DNA of 64,000 nucleotides from CAYNRG01 sp047973125 (GCA_047973125.1 JBKEBK010000022.1:1-64000); one strand, 5' to 3'. Positions 40,148 through 49,704 are shown, numbered from the stretch's first letter. Translations and numbers: made by a program. Notes: a model not told the origin generated them from the sequence alone.

Positions 40148-41719
40148 ATGAAGAAGAATCAGCCAAAATGGTATCATTTAAAATATAATCGCATTAATAC
40201 TCAAATTAATCGACTATTAAAAAGGTCGTATAGTGGGAAGACTGGGATTTATTTTAAAGGTGATAATAATTATGAAAGCATTCTTAGCTATGATGATGTT
40301 AAAGATAAGCTCCCAATTCCAATTTTAGAAAATGAAAAGCATCTTATCAGGATGTATGATCATGTATGGGAAAGGGTTTTTAATGCCCATATGCAGCCTG
40401 CAAATCCTAAGGTGAATTTATTGGCTCCTTATATTGATGTTGGCTTAGATAATAAATTATATCAGTGGGATATGTTTTTTATCATTCAATATGCCAAATA
40501 TATCAATCATCTTTTTCCTTCAATTCAATCATTAGATAACTTTTATCTAAAGCAAAGAGAAGATGGAATGATTCATCGAATCTATTGTGAGAAAACTGGG
40601 AAGGAACATTGGTGGGGTAGCTTTCCTAATACTATCAATCCGCCACTATTTTCATGGTGTGAGTTTGAATATATTAAGTTATCTGGGAACAGTGATCGAA
40701 TTGCAAAGATTCTTGCCCCATTAGAAGCTTATTCTAATTGGATTTTAGATAATATGGTTATTGATAAGAGTAAGCATCAATTATTTTGGAATACTGGTGA
40801 TGCTTCAGGTATGGATAATACCACTCGTGGTGGTAATGGTTGGATCGATATGTCTTCGCAGGTAGTGTGTGATAATCTATCACTATCAAAGTTATATAAA
40901 TTAAATCAAGATGATATAAATAGTGAAAAACATTTAAAAATTGCTAATGATATTAGTAATAAAATTGATAAGTGGATGTGGTGTGAAGAAGATGGGATGT
41001 ACTATGATGTTGATAATAATGGAAATCAAATAAAGGTAAAAACTATTGCTTCATTTTGGCCCTTACTAAGTGGAATTATTTCCAAGGAAAAGGCTGATAA
41101 ATTAGTTAAACATTTAAAGAATGAAGATGAATTTTGGAGTGATATGGTATTTCCATCTCTGGCAAAATCTGAGGTTGGATACGATCCTAGTGGTAAATAC
41201 TGGCGTGGTGGAGTTTGGTCACCTACAAACTACATGGTTATTAAGGGTTTAAATAATTATGGTTACGATCAATTAGCATATGATGCATCTAAAAAATATC
41301 TAGATGGAATGTATGAAGTTTTTGAAGATACTAATACTATTTGGGAAGCTTATTCTCCTGAACCATTTAAAAATAATCAATTACAACCTTGTACTAAGAA
41401 AGATGGTAAAAATTTTTGCAAGGATGATTTTCTTGGTTGGAGTGGGATTGGTCCTGTAGCTTTATTGATTGAAAATATTATTGGAATTAATGTTGATAGT
41501 TTTAACAACTTAATAACATGGAAAATCATAAGAGATGATGTCCATGGTATCAAAAATCTTCATGTTAATAATTGTAAGGTAGACTTAGTTGTATCTGGTA
41601 AGAGTGATGCAAGGACTGTTGAAATTGAAAGTAATAGAGAATTTAAGTTAATTATCCATTATAATAGTAAAGAAATTAAAAAAAATATATTAGTAGGTAC
41701 CAATAAATTTACTATATAA
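40148..41719 (+). CDS. Trehalase/GH63-like (alpha/alpha)6-barrel glycosidase
   Basis: A 523-residue cytosolic enzyme with no signal peptide. DVGLDNKLYQWDMFFIIQYAKY, FPNTINPPLFSW, the conserved ASGMDNTTRGG...WIDMSSQ stretch, FWPLLSG, KYWRGGVWSPTNYMVIKGL and a C-terminal WEAYSPE with a likely catalytic Glu all fit the GH37/GH63 clan, including glucosylglycerate and mannosylglycerate hydrolases. The exact substrate is unknown. The ATG at 40148 follows GGGGGTATAAT. It is first in an operon with a TetR regulator and a sugar symporter, so it probably splits an imported glucoside or disaccharide. Confidence 0.78.
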   Translation: MKKNQPKWYHLKYNRINTQINRLLKRSYSGKTGIYFKGDNNYESILSYDDVKDKLPIPILENEKHLIRMYDHVWERVFNAHMQPANPKVNLLAPYIDVGLDNKLYQWDMFFIIQYAKYINHLFPSIQSLDNFYLKQREDGMIHRIYCEKTGKEHWWGSFPNTINPPLFSWCEFEYIKLSGNSDRIAKILAPLEAYSNWILDNMVIDKSKHQLFWNTGDASGMDNTTRGGNGWIDMSSQVVCDNLSLSKLYKLNQDDINSEKHLKIANDISNKIDKWMWCEEDGMYYDVDNNGNQIKVKTIASFWPLLSGIISKEKADKLVKHLKNEDEFWSDMVFPSLAKSEVGYDPSGKYWRGGVWSPTNYMVIKGLNNYGYDQLAYDASKKYLDGMYEVFEDTNTIWEAYSPEPFKNNQLQPCTKKDGKNFCKDDFLGWSGIGPVALLIENIIGINVDSFNNLITWKIIRDDVHGIKNLHVNNCKVDLVVSGKSDARTVEIESNREFKLIIHYNSKEIKKNILVGTNKFTI

Positions 41720-41740
41720 AAAATGGAGGTTATTAATTTT

Positions 41741-42388
41741 ATGAAGAATGTAGAAAATGTTGTTAAAGAGGATACTAAATCTAAAAGAAAAAAGGATATT
41801 ATTGAAGCTGCGAAGGAGTTATTTATCAATAAGGGTTTGTATTTAACGACAATGAGTGATATTGCCCAAGAGATAGGGATTACAAGAAGAACATTGTATC
41901 GTTATTTTAAAACAAAGGAAGAATTAGCTTTTGAGATTGAAATTTTATTATTTTCTGATTTGTATAATTTTCAAAATAAAATTTATCAGAACTTAAATGG
42001 TACAGGTATAGAAAAGTTAGAAGTGTTTCTTGAGGAAATGCTTAATTATGTTAAGAAAAATTCAAATATAATTAAATTTTCTGGGGTATTTGATTATTAT
42101 TTTAAAAAAGAGTATCCAAATCAAATACAGACCCAAAGATTTCTTAGTATGATTTCTAGTAATGATTATCTTTTAGAGAAAATTATAGAAGATGGAATAA
42201 ATGATGGTAGTATGCGCAGTGATCTTGATTGTAAATTAACTGGCTTAACAATTAGTAATGTATTACTGAGTCTATCTCAAAGAATTTTAATGCGAGAGGA
42301 TCATTTAGATGTTGAACAGGGAATTGTTTCAAGAAAGATGATTGATCATCAAGTGAAACTATTTATATATGCTTTAAAGTCAAAATAA
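41741..42388 (+). CDS. TetR-family transcriptional regulator
   Basis: A 215-residue regulator: the N-terminal helix-turn-helix KKDIIEAAKELFINKGLYLTTMSDIAQEIGITRRTLYRYFKTKEEL is a textbook TetR domain (about 18-65), and the rest is an all-helical ligand-binding part. TetR control of a sugar operon is less usual than LacI or GntR. It probably binds the CACACGTGTG palindrome ahead of the operon. The start at 41741 is preferred: GGAGGT lies ten bases before it and would be inside the coding part of the alternative ATG at 41723. Confidence 0.88.
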   Translation: MKNVENVVKEDTKSKRKKDIIEAAKELFINKGLYLTTMSDIAQEIGITRRTLYRYFKTKEELAFEIEILLFSDLYNFQNKIYQNLNGTGIEKLEVFLEEMLNYVKKNSNIIKFSGVFDYYFKKEYPNQIQTQRFLSMISSNDYLLEKIIEDGINDGSMRSDLDCKLTGLTISNVLLSLSQRILMREDHLDVEQGIVSRKMIDHQVKLFIYALKSK

Positions 42389-42401
42389 AGGAGGCTACAA
42401 A

Positions 42402-43751
42402 ATGGAAGTTTTAACACGTAAAATTAAGATTTTTTATGCCCTAGGACAGTTGGGGTGGTCAATGTTGGCATCGATTTCTGGAACATGGTTTATTTATTTT
42501 TTCTTACCACCTGAAGGTGCTAATATCAATGTGGTTATCCCACAAGAGGGGATGTTTTTGGGTTTTACACTTATTGGTTTGATTATGGGTATTGGAACAT
42601 TGGTGGATGCTTTGTCTGGCCCGTATATTGCTAATATCAGTGATAAATCTAATAGTCCACTAGGAAGAAGAATACCATTTCTTAGAAAGAGTGCCCTACC
42701 ATTTTCTCTATTTTTAGTTTTATCATTCTGTGTTCCATATCAAGCTGGTATTCACACAATTAATATAGTCTGGTTACTAATAGTATTTCCGCTATACTTC
42801 TTAGCTTTTTCTGCCTATGTAATTCCATATACTGCATTACTTGGAGAGTTAGGTCAAACGACAGAAGATCGTATTGATTTATCAACTTATATATCAGTTA
42901 CATGGTTTATTGGTTTTGTAATCCCAACCTTTGCATCTAATATTTGGGATTTATTAATCAAGGCCTTTAATTTACCTAAAACTAATGCTATTCAAATAAC
43001 ATTTATTATTTTAGCAACAATAGCATTTTTCTTAATGTTAATTCCAGCCTATACCATTGATGAGAAAAAATATTGTCGAGCTAATTCATCAAAAATGGAC
43101 ATGAAAAGTGCAGTTAAATCGGTAATTAAAAATGTTGATTTTAAATATTTCTTATATAGTGAATTTGGTTATTGTTTAGCTAATACCCTTTTTCAAACAT
43201 CTTTGGTATATTATATAACTGTCTTAGCAGGCTTAAGTGAGAATAATGTTGGCCTTGTTGTAACTATTGTTGGTATCTTATCATTTTTAATGTATCCGAT
43301 GATAAATAAATTAAGTAAAAAATATGGTAAGAAGACATTGATGGTTATATCACTTGTAACCTTTATTATTTCTTTTGTTTATATTGCCTTAATGGGTAAA
43401 TTACCATTTGGTGGCTTTTATCAATTAATTCCAGTTATTATTTTAAGTGCTATTCCAGCGGCTATTTCTGGGGTACTGCCTAATGCAATTACTGCAGATT
43501 GTGCTGTTTATGATGCCAAAGAAAGCAGTGAAAATAAAGAGGCCTTATACTTTGGGGTAAGATCATTTATAGGAAAAATTGGTAATGCTATATCAATTGT
43601 AATATTGCCTTCAATTTTAATGCTTGGAAAATCTTCAAGCAATGATATTGGTATTAGATTATCGGTAATATTTGCATCCTTTGCTGCATTATTTTCACTG
43701 TTAACATTTATGAAATATAATGAGAAAAGAATTCTTGAGAAAATTGACTAA
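42402..43751 (+). CDS. GPH-family sugar:cation symporter
   Basis: A 449-residue transporter with twelve helices of the glycoside-pentoside-hexuronide family (MelB/LacS-like): KIKIFYALGQLGWSMLASISGTWFIYFFLPP at the start, DALSGPYIANISDKSNSPLGRRIPFL after the second helix, and YVIPYTALLGELGQTTEDRIDLSTY in the middle. It has no C-terminal EIIA-like domain. It follows the TetR gene by 13 bases with an AAAGGAGG RBS, and most likely brings in the substrate of the glycosidase. Confidence 0.88.
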   Translation: MEVLTRKIKIFYALGQLGWSMLASISGTWFIYFFLPPEGANINVVIPQEGMFLGFTLIGLIMGIGTLVDALSGPYIANISDKSNSPLGRRIPFLRKSALPFSLFLVLSFCVPYQAGIHTINIVWLLIVFPLYFLAFSAYVIPYTALLGELGQTTEDRIDLSTYISVTWFIGFVIPTFASNIWDLLIKAFNLPKTNAIQITFIILATIAFFLMLIPAYTIDEKKYCRANSSKMDMKSAVKSVIKNVDFKYFLYSEFGYCLANTLFQTSLVYYITVLAGLSENNVGLVVTIVGILSFLMYPMINKLSKKYGKKTLMVISLVTFIISFVYIALMGKLPFGGFYQLIPVIILSAIPAAISGVLPNAITADCAVYDAKESSENKEALYFGVRSFIGKIGNAISIVILPSILMLGKSSSNDIGIRLSVIFASFAALFSLLTFMKYNEKRILEKID

Positions 43752-43827
43752 AAATTTAGATAAGACAACAAGGTAAAGCTTGTACTATTATTTTTAAAAA
43801 ATAATTTTACTAGTTGGTTAGATATTA

Positions 43828-43856
43828 TTTACATAGCTATTATTATATGGTAATAT
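43828..43856 (+). promoter_or_regulatory. Promoter of rpsF-ssb-rpsR
   Basis: TTTACA (43828-43833), 17 bases, TGG-TAATAT (extended -10, 43848-43856). It gives a leader of about 80 bases. Confidence 0.6.
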
Positions 43857-43862
43857 ATACCA

Positions 43863-43943
43863 TACGGATAGATAGAATAACCGTCTATAAATCCCTTGTC
43901 TATATAACATTATGTAGGCCATAGACCATAAGGAGGTGTAAAC
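43863..43943 (+). promoter_or_regulatory. Candidate S6:S18 autoregulatory leader
   Basis: The leader contains ACGG/CCGT pairing and a hairpin GTCTAT (43898-43903) with ATAGAC (43921-43926) close to the rpsF RBS. S6:S18 binding leaders precede rpsF in many bacteria. Whether the exact bulge of that motif is present cannot be judged by eye. Confidence 0.35.
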
Positions 43944-44234
43944 ATGAGAAAATATGAAGTCATGTACATCGTAAATGCATCTTTAGAAGATGAAAAGCGT
44001 CAAGAATTAATTGAGTCAACACATGCTATTATCACAAACCATGGTGGTAAGATTATTAAAGTTGATGAATGGGGCGTTAGAGAATTTGCGTATCGTATTG
44101 AAGACTTAACAAAAGGATACTATGTAGTAGTTACTTTTGAAGCAGACAACGAAGCAGTTGCAGAATTTGATCGTTTAAATGGAATCAATTCTAATATCAT
44201 TCGTAGTATGAGTATTAAATTAGACGAAAAATAA
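43944..44234 (+). CDS. rpsF: 30S ribosomal protein S6
   Basis: S6 binds with S18 to the platform of the small subunit. The 96-residue product starts MRKYEVMYIVNASLEDE and has WGVREFAYRIEDLTKGYYVVVTFEA and the ending NSNIIRSMSIKLDEK, all usual. The ATG follows AAGGAGGTGTAAAC. It is first of the classic rpsF-ssb-rpsR operon. Confidence 0.97.
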   Translation: MRKYEVMYIVNASLEDEKRQELIESTHAIITNHGGKIIKVDEWGVREFAYRIEDLTKGYYVVVTFEADNEAVAEFDRLNGINSNIIRSMSIKLDEK

Positions 44235-44245
44235 GAGGTGAAAAC

Positions 44246-44707
44246 ATGATTAATCGCGTAGTATTAGTTGGAAGACTAACTAAGGATATTGAAGTTAAAA
44301 AAACTCAAACAGGATTATCAGTGGCATCATTTACAATAGCTTGTAATAGAAGAGTTTCTCAGGGACAAGAAAAACAGGCTGATTTTATCAGTTGTGTTGC
44401 TTGGCGTGGTAGTGCAGATTTTTTAGGGCAGTATGCTAGAAAAGGGGCATTATTAGGAGTTGAAGGTCGTATTCAAACGCGTAATTATGATGGATCTGAT
44501 GGTAAGAGAGTTTATGTAACTGAGGTTGTTTGTGATTCTTGTCAATTACTAGAATCTAAAAGTACAGCTGAAAGTCGCAACAATTATATGGGATCATCTG
44601 CAAATAGTGGATTTGAAAGTCCTTCATTTCAAAGTCAAACATCTGATTTTAATGACTTTGATACAGGGCCTACATTGGATATTGCTGATGAAGACTTACC
44701 ATTTTAA
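44246..44707 (+). CDS. ssb: Single-stranded DNA-binding protein
   Basis: SSB protects single-stranded DNA in replication and repair. The 153-residue product has the OB-fold (1-105: INRVVLVGRLTKDIEVKKTQTG, SVASFTIACNR, FISCVAWRGSADFL, GRIQTRNYDGSDGKRVYVTEV), a flexible Ser/Gln-rich linker, and the acidic tip DEDLPF that recruits partner proteins. Position between rpsF and rpsR marks it as the main chromosomal copy. Confidence 0.97.
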   Translation: MINRVVLVGRLTKDIEVKKTQTGLSVASFTIACNRRVSQGQEKQADFISCVAWRGSADFLGQYARKGALLGVEGRIQTRNYDGSDGKRVYVTEVVCDSCQLLESKSTAESRNNYMGSSANSGFESPSFQSQTSDFNDFDTGPTLDIADEDLPF

Positions 44708-44724
44708 GAAAGGAGATATCTATC

Positions 44725-44955
44725 GTGGCATTTAAAAAACAAAGAATGGGTCGTAGAAAAGTATGTTATTTTACTAAGAATAAAGTTACTTCTATTGACT
44801 ATAAAGATACAGAGTTATTAAAAAGATTTATTTCTGCAAATGGGAAAATAATTCCAAGACGTGTAACTGGAACAAATGCAAAGTATCAACGTATGTTGGC
44901 TACTGCAATTAAAAGAGCTCGTCAAATGGCATTACTACCTTACGTTAGTGAATAA
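44725..44955 (+). CDS. rpsR: 30S ribosomal protein S18
   Basis: The 76-residue basic protein has RMGRRKVCYFTKNKVTSIDYKD, LLKRFISANGKIIPRRVTGTNAKYQR and KRARQMALLPY, as expected for S18. A single cysteine remains in the N-terminal part, so a full four-cysteine zinc site is absent. It starts with GTG behind AAAGGAGATATC. It is followed by a terminator. Confidence 0.96.
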   Translation: MAFKKQRMGRRKVCYFTKNKVTSIDYKDTELLKRFISANGKIIPRRVTGTNAKYQRMLATAIKRARQMALLPYVSE

Positions 44956-44960
44956 TAAAT

Positions 44961-44995
44961 AAAAGTCTCTTTCAAATGTGATTGAGACTTTTTTC
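44961..44995 (+). terminator. Terminator of rpsF-ssb-rpsR
   Basis: AAAAGTCTC (44961-44969) and GAGACTTTT (44984-44992) with a 14-base loop that itself can pair (TCAAAT/ATTGA), then T. Confidence 0.75.
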
Positions 44996-45018
44996 TCTTT
45001 AGATGAAGGAGTTAATAT

Positions 45019-45918
45019 ATGGATAAAAATGTGAGAAAAGTTGCTGATGGGGCAATGATGGTTGCAATAATTACAACAATGATGTTAATTGATCGATACT
45101 TTATGGGTATCTTTGGATCACTACTTTTCATTGTTTGTTTTCCAATGGTTGTTTATGGGGTTAAATATGGTTTAAAAAATAGTATCGCTCCACTTATTTC
45201 AGTCTTTTTTCTGACAATTTTATTTGGTAATATTCCACTTATTTTTATTTATAATACGATGTCAATATGTGGAGCAATCTATGGTTCTTTGGCAAGAAAA
45301 AAAGTTAATAAAGATAAGTTATTGATCTTTGCTTTGGCATCTTTAATTTTTGCTAATTTAGTGATAACAGTTTTATTTGCAGAGTTTTTTGGGTATAATA
45401 TTACTGAAGAAATTAAAATGATTGAAACACTTTTTAATTCTTTTAGTGTCGAGGTAGTTCCATCTGTTGTAGCTAGCTCAAAATTCTTTCTGATGTTCTA
45501 TATTTTTTCAATGGTATTATTTGGTATAATTTCAGGAATTATGTTTCATTACTTTTCAATTATATTGCTTAAAAGACTTAAGCTTACTGATGAATTTTAT
45601 AAGATTAATAAAAGGTATGTCCCAAAGCCATATGTTGGTTATATTGCCTTTGCTTTAGTTATCCTATTTATGGCTGTTGTTTCAATGGAAAACATTCCAG
45701 AAATAATAGTTATATTGTTAATGATTTTTAGTTCATTAGCTTTGTTTTTGCTTTTGTATTATGGACTTCTTGGGATGATGGAATATCTATTAAAAAAAAT
45801 AGGAAGACCACTAGCATTTATTGTTGCTATTACGGTAATTATGTTTATTAATATTACTCTTATGCCTTTATGCTTTGTAGGGTTTACTAGAATTATTCAT
45901 GATAAAAAATATCGATAA
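45019..45918 (+). CDS. DUF2232 (YybS-like) membrane protein
   Basis: A 299-residue protein with about eight membrane helices. It starts KVADGAMMVAIITTMMLIDRYFMGIF and has PMVVYGVKYGLKNSI and PKPYVGYIAFALVILFMAVV. The YybS family is found next to gdpP in Bacillota, as here, and has a fold like ECF-transporter S components; no function is proven. It starts 63 bases after rpsR behind GAAGGAGTTAATAT, and gdpP follows 14 bases after its stop. Confidence 0.82.
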   Translation: MDKNVRKVADGAMMVAIITTMMLIDRYFMGIFGSLLFIVCFPMVVYGVKYGLKNSIAPLISVFFLTILFGNIPLIFIYNTMSICGAIYGSLARKKVNKDKLLIFALASLIFANLVITVLFAEFFGYNITEEIKMIETLFNSFSVEVVPSVVASSKFFLMFYIFSMVLFGIISGIMFHYFSIILLKRLKLTDEFYKINKRYVPKPYVGYIAFALVILFMAVVSMENIPEIIVILLMIFSSLALFLLLYYGLLGMMEYLLKKIGRPLAFIVAITVIMFINITLMPLCFVGFTRIIHDKKYR

Positions 45919-45932
45919 AGGGAGGTAAAATT

Positions 45933-47903
45933 ATGCTTAAACTTGATAATATTAAAAAGGGTTTACTTTTGTTTTTACTAATTCAGTTTGCATTTATTGC
46001 ATTTTTATATTTTGTATTTAAACAGGAAATAATGTCCTTGTTATTTTTCTTTGTATTAGAATTAATTGTAATAGTTTTATTATTTTTAAGTGTTAAAAGA
46101 CAGTTTGAAGCAAGAGAGCTTCAAACAGCACAGATTGTTGGTGATCAAGCTCATGCTGCCTTTCTTTTTGGAGAAGTGGGATTTATTACATATAATGATG
46201 ACTATGTTGTTACATGGATGAGTGAATTATTTGTTGAGCGACAAATTGATCGTACTGGTAAAAAAATTCTTGTGTGGTTACCAAAGCTTGATAGCCTTAT
46301 ATCTGGTGAGAGTGATATTGAATATATTCAAATAGATGATCGTGAATATGCAGTAAGCAGAAAAGAAGATTCACAGGTAATGCTTTTTAAAGATGTTACT
46401 GAACTTCTTCAATATAAAGATTCATATGAGAAAGAACAGATGGTTTTAGGACTGATACACTTAGATAATTATGAAGAATCTACAAGGTATGAAGATGAAC
46501 ATGTTTTGGCTAGTATTAATACAAGTATTAGACAACCGGTTGTAGATTGGTGTAATAGTCATGGTTTATTACTTAGAAGAATTAGAAATGATCGATACAT
46601 GGTTGTATTAAATGAGGAGTTGTTTAAAAACCTTGGAAATGATCGCTTTAGTATTTTAGAGAAGGTAAGAAAGGCATCTAGTGAACTAGATGTTTCAATA
46701 ACACTATCAATGGCCTTTGCTAGAGGTAATAATAAATTAGATGAATTAGATAATTTAGTTGTCGAACTTTTAGAATTAGCACAATCTCGTGGTGGAGATC
46801 AGGTTGCTATTAAAAGATATGGTGAAGAAGTAAAGTATTTTGGAGGAAACTCAGAGGCAGTTGAAAAAAGAAGTCGCGTAAGAGTAAGGGTTATTGCAAA
46901 TACCCTTAAGGATTTAATTCAAAAAGCTGATAATGTTATTATCTGTGGACATAAAGAGAGTGATTTTGACTGTATGGGGGCAGCTCTTGGTATGAGCAGA
47001 ATTGTACAGGCTTATGATAAACATTGTTGCATTATTGCTAAAACTGGTGGTATAGAAGAAAAACTGATGCAAGTAATGGATAATAATAAGGAAGAATTAC
47101 AAGAAAGACATTTAATGGTTACTGAGAGTGAAGCCTTAAATCAGCTTCGTGAGGATACTTTAGTTATCATGGTTGATCATCATAGCTATAGTCAAACAAA
47201 TGGTTCAAAAGTAATTGAGAATGCTAAAAAGGTGGCTATTTTTGATCATCATCGAAGAAAGTCAAATCTTGAGATGAATGCAATATTGATGTATATTGAA
47301 GCTGGAGCTTCAAGTACCTCAGAGCTTATTTCAGAGTTTATTCCATATTTAACAAATCGCATTGATATAAGTGATGTTGAAGCTAATATTATGTATACAG
47401 GTATTGTTATTGATACAATTAAATTTAAGGTTCGAACAGGTATGAGAACATTTGAGGCAGCTAGTATGCTAAGAGGTTTTGGGGCAGACCCTATAGAATC
47501 GGATGAGTATTTAAAGGATTCATATGAAGAATTTGAGTTAAAATCAAAGATTTTAAGTCAGAGTGTAAAGTATCCTAATAATACTGTTATTGCTCTTTGT
47601 GACACAGAAATTTCAAGATCTTTAATGTCACAGGTTGCTGATTCAATATTACAAATAAAGGATGTTGAGGCAAGTTTTGTTATTGCTAAAACTGGTGATA
47701 ATATTGTTGCTATAAGTGCTAGAAGTCGTGGTAAAATCAACGTTCAAGTTATCATGGAAGCAATTGGTGGAGGAGGGCATTTAAGTGCTGCTGCTCTTCA
47801 AAAAAGTGATATTGAGATTTCAGAATTGAAAGAAGTTTTATTAAATCAAATAGATATATATTTTAAAGGAGGTATAACAAATGAAAGTAATACTGTTGAG
47901 TGA
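45933..47903 (+). CDS. gdpP: Cyclic-di-AMP phosphodiesterase
   Basis: GdpP hydrolyses c-di-AMP, the messenger controlling potassium and osmotic balance. The 656-residue product has two N-terminal helices (about 10-50), a PAS-like domain (about 60-150), a degenerate GGDEF domain (about 165-300), and a DHH/DHHA1 phosphodiesterase. Metal motifs are GHKESDFDCMGA, MVDHHSYSQ with DHHRR, and the C-terminal GGGGHLSAAA. The end overlaps rplI by 23 bases. Length and domain order match Bacillus YybT. Confidence 0.95.
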   Translation: MLKLDNIKKGLLLFLLIQFAFIAFLYFVFKQEIMSLLFFFVLELIVIVLLFLSVKRQFEARELQTAQIVGDQAHAAFLFGEVGFITYNDDYVVTWMSELFVERQIDRTGKKILVWLPKLDSLISGESDIEYIQIDDREYAVSRKEDSQVMLFKDVTELLQYKDSYEKEQMVLGLIHLDNYEESTRYEDEHVLASINTSIRQPVVDWCNSHGLLLRRIRNDRYMVVLNEELFKNLGNDRFSILEKVRKASSELDVSITLSMAFARGNNKLDELDNLVVELLELAQSRGGDQVAIKRYGEEVKYFGGNSEAVEKRSRVRVRVIANTLKDLIQKADNVIICGHKESDFDCMGAALGMSRIVQAYDKHCCIIAKTGGIEEKLMQVMDNNKEELQERHLMVTESEALNQLREDTLVIMVDHHSYSQTNGSKVIENAKKVAIFDHHRRKSNLEMNAILMYIEAGASSTSELISEFIPYLTNRIDISDVEANIMYTGIVIDTIKFKVRTGMRTFEAASMLRGFGADPIESDEYLKDSYEEFELKSKILSQSVKYPNNTVIALCDTEISRSLMSQVADSILQIKDVEASFVIAKTGDNIVAISARSRGKINVQVIMEAIGGGGHLSAAALQKSDIEISELKEVLLNQIDIYFKGGITNESNTVE

Positions 47904-48327
47904 TGTAAAAAAAGTTGGAAAAAAAGGTGAAGTTAAAGAAGTTGCTGATGGTTATGGCAGAAACTTTTTGATAGCCAAAGGTTTGGCGGTTCAGGCTACA
48001 TCTAAAAGCATGGAAATATTATCAAATCAAAAAGAAGATGAAAAAAATCATCAACAAGAGTTAAAAAATGAGGCTTTAGAATTAAAAAAACACTTAGAAA
48101 ATATTGTTTGTACTTTTCATTTAAGTAGTAAGAATGGTAATGTATTTGGCTCCATTTCGACTAAGCAAATTGTTGCAGAGTTAGAAAATGCTCATAATAT
48201 AAAGGTTGATAAGCGAAAATTTATTGATACTAATGGTATCCATCATTTAGGTTTTTCAAGGGTTAAGGTTGAATTATATAAGGGAGTAATCGGAGAAATT
48301 CGTTGTGAAGTAAAAGAGAGGGTATAG
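47881..48327 (+). CDS. rplI: 50S ribosomal protein L9
   Basis: The 148-residue product has the N-terminal rRNA-binding part MKVILLSDVKKVGKKGEVKEVADGYGRNFLIAKGLAV-like in its order, the long connecting helix (about 40-75), and the C-terminal domain with GNVFGSISTKQIV. The ATG lies inside the end of gdpP, behind AAAGGAGGTATAACAA. It is typical of the gdpP-rplI-dnaB arrangement. Confidence 0.96.
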   Translation: MKVILLSDVKKVGKKGEVKEVADGYGRNFLIAKGLAVQATSKSMEILSNQKEDEKNHQQELKNEALELKKHLENIVCTFHLSSKNGNVFGSISTKQIVAELENAHNIKVDKRKFIDTNGIHHLGFSRVKVELYKGVIGEIRCEVKERV

Positions 48328-48336
48328 GTAAAATTT

Positions 48337-49683
48337 ATGAATCGTATAATGCCTAACAGTATAGAAGCAGAAATTTCACTGCTGGGTACTTTAATGGTCT
48401 ATCCAAATAGTTCGAAGATTGCATTTGAAGCTGGAACTTGTGTTGAATACTTTACAACAGATGCTAATAAAGCGATATTTTCTGCTATTGAGTATCTAAA
48501 TCAAAATAGTGTTCCTATTGAAATTTCTACTATTATTACGAAATTGACTGATAATGGTGAAATTCAAAGGGCTGGTGGTAAAGAAAATTTAATTTCTATT
48601 TGTGATGCTGCTGTATCATCAGCAAATATCAAATCATATGTACAAATTTTGCAAAACAAACATTATCAAAGAACAATGATTGAGGTTGCTCAATTAATTG
48701 TTGATAAGGGATTTTCAGATAAAGAAATTGAGGATTATCTGGATGAAGCTGAAAAGGCGGTACTAAATGTTACAAGAAATAGAAGAACAAGCGAGTTTAA
48801 AAGTGGTCGTGATGTAATTTCTAAAGTTGTAGAAAACATTCATAAGATGGCTGATAATAAATCAAGTATTACTGGGGTTAAAACAAGCTTTAAGGATTTA
48901 GATAATCTAACTCATGGTTTACAAGGAGGAGATTTAATTATATTGGCAGCTCGACCGTCTATGGGTAAGACGGCCTTTGCTTTAAATCTTGGCATGAATA
49001 TTGCTTTAGTAAATCGTGAAAAGGCCATTGCCGTATTTTCTTTAGAAATGCCTGCTGAGCAGTTAATATCAAGGATATTATCAGCTAAAAGTAATGTTAA
49101 GGGTGATAGCTTAAGAACAGGAAGATTAGAACAGAAAGATTGGGGTTTACTTAATGAGGCGGTTAGTGAATTAAAGGCTAGCCAAATATATATTGATGAT
49201 ACACCAGGTGTTAAGGTTTCTGAAATATTTTCTAAGTGTCGAAGGTTGCAGTCTGAGCATGGGTTATCTTGCATTATTATCGACTATATTCAGCTAATTT
49301 CTGGTAATAGTAGTAAAGGTGATAATCGTCAACAAGAAGTTTCTGAAATATCTCGTAATTTAAAGGCTCTAGCAAGAGAATTAGAGGTTCCAGTAATTGC
49401 GTTATCTCAGCTTTCTCGTAATGTAGAAAGCCGTGCTGATAAAAAACCAATGATGTCAGATCTAAGAGAATCAGGCTCAATTGAGCAGGATGCTGATATT
49501 GTAATGCTGATGTTTAGGGAATCATATTATGATGATGAGAAAAAGCAGGAAGCTCTAGATAATAAAATGGAAGCTGTTGAAATTAATGTTGCAAAACATA
49601 GAAATGGTGCTACTAAAAAGTTGGAAGTTGCATTTAAAGCTGAAACTAATGCTTTTTATAATATTGATCGAACTCACAGTTAA
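48337..49683 (+). CDS. dnaB: Replicative DNA helicase
   Basis: The hexameric fork helicase. The 448-residue product has the N-terminal domain (PNSIEAEISLLGTLMV), the linker helix, and the RecA-like domain (from about 180) with Walker A AARPSMGKTAFALN, Walker B CIIIDYIQLI and LSQLSRNVESRADKKPMMSDLRESGSIEQDADIV. No intein is present. It follows rplI by nine bases. It is the standard family length. Confidence 0.96.
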   Translation: MNRIMPNSIEAEISLLGTLMVYPNSSKIAFEAGTCVEYFTTDANKAIFSAIEYLNQNSVPIEISTIITKLTDNGEIQRAGGKENLISICDAAVSSANIKSYVQILQNKHYQRTMIEVAQLIVDKGFSDKEIEDYLDEAEKAVLNVTRNRRTSEFKSGRDVISKVVENIHKMADNKSSITGVKTSFKDLDNLTHGLQGGDLIILAARPSMGKTAFALNLGMNIALVNREKAIAVFSLEMPAEQLISRILSAKSNVKGDSLRTGRLEQKDWGLLNEAVSELKASQIYIDDTPGVKVSEIFSKCRRLQSEHGLSCIIIDYIQLISGNSSKGDNRQQEVSEISRNLKALARELEVPVIALSQLSRNVESRADKKPMMSDLRESGSIEQDADIVMLMFRESYYDDEKKQEALDNKMEAVEINVAKHRNGATKKLEVAFKAETNAFYNIDRTHS

Positions 49684-49704
49684 AAATAGAAAGGAAGGTT
49701 TCAA

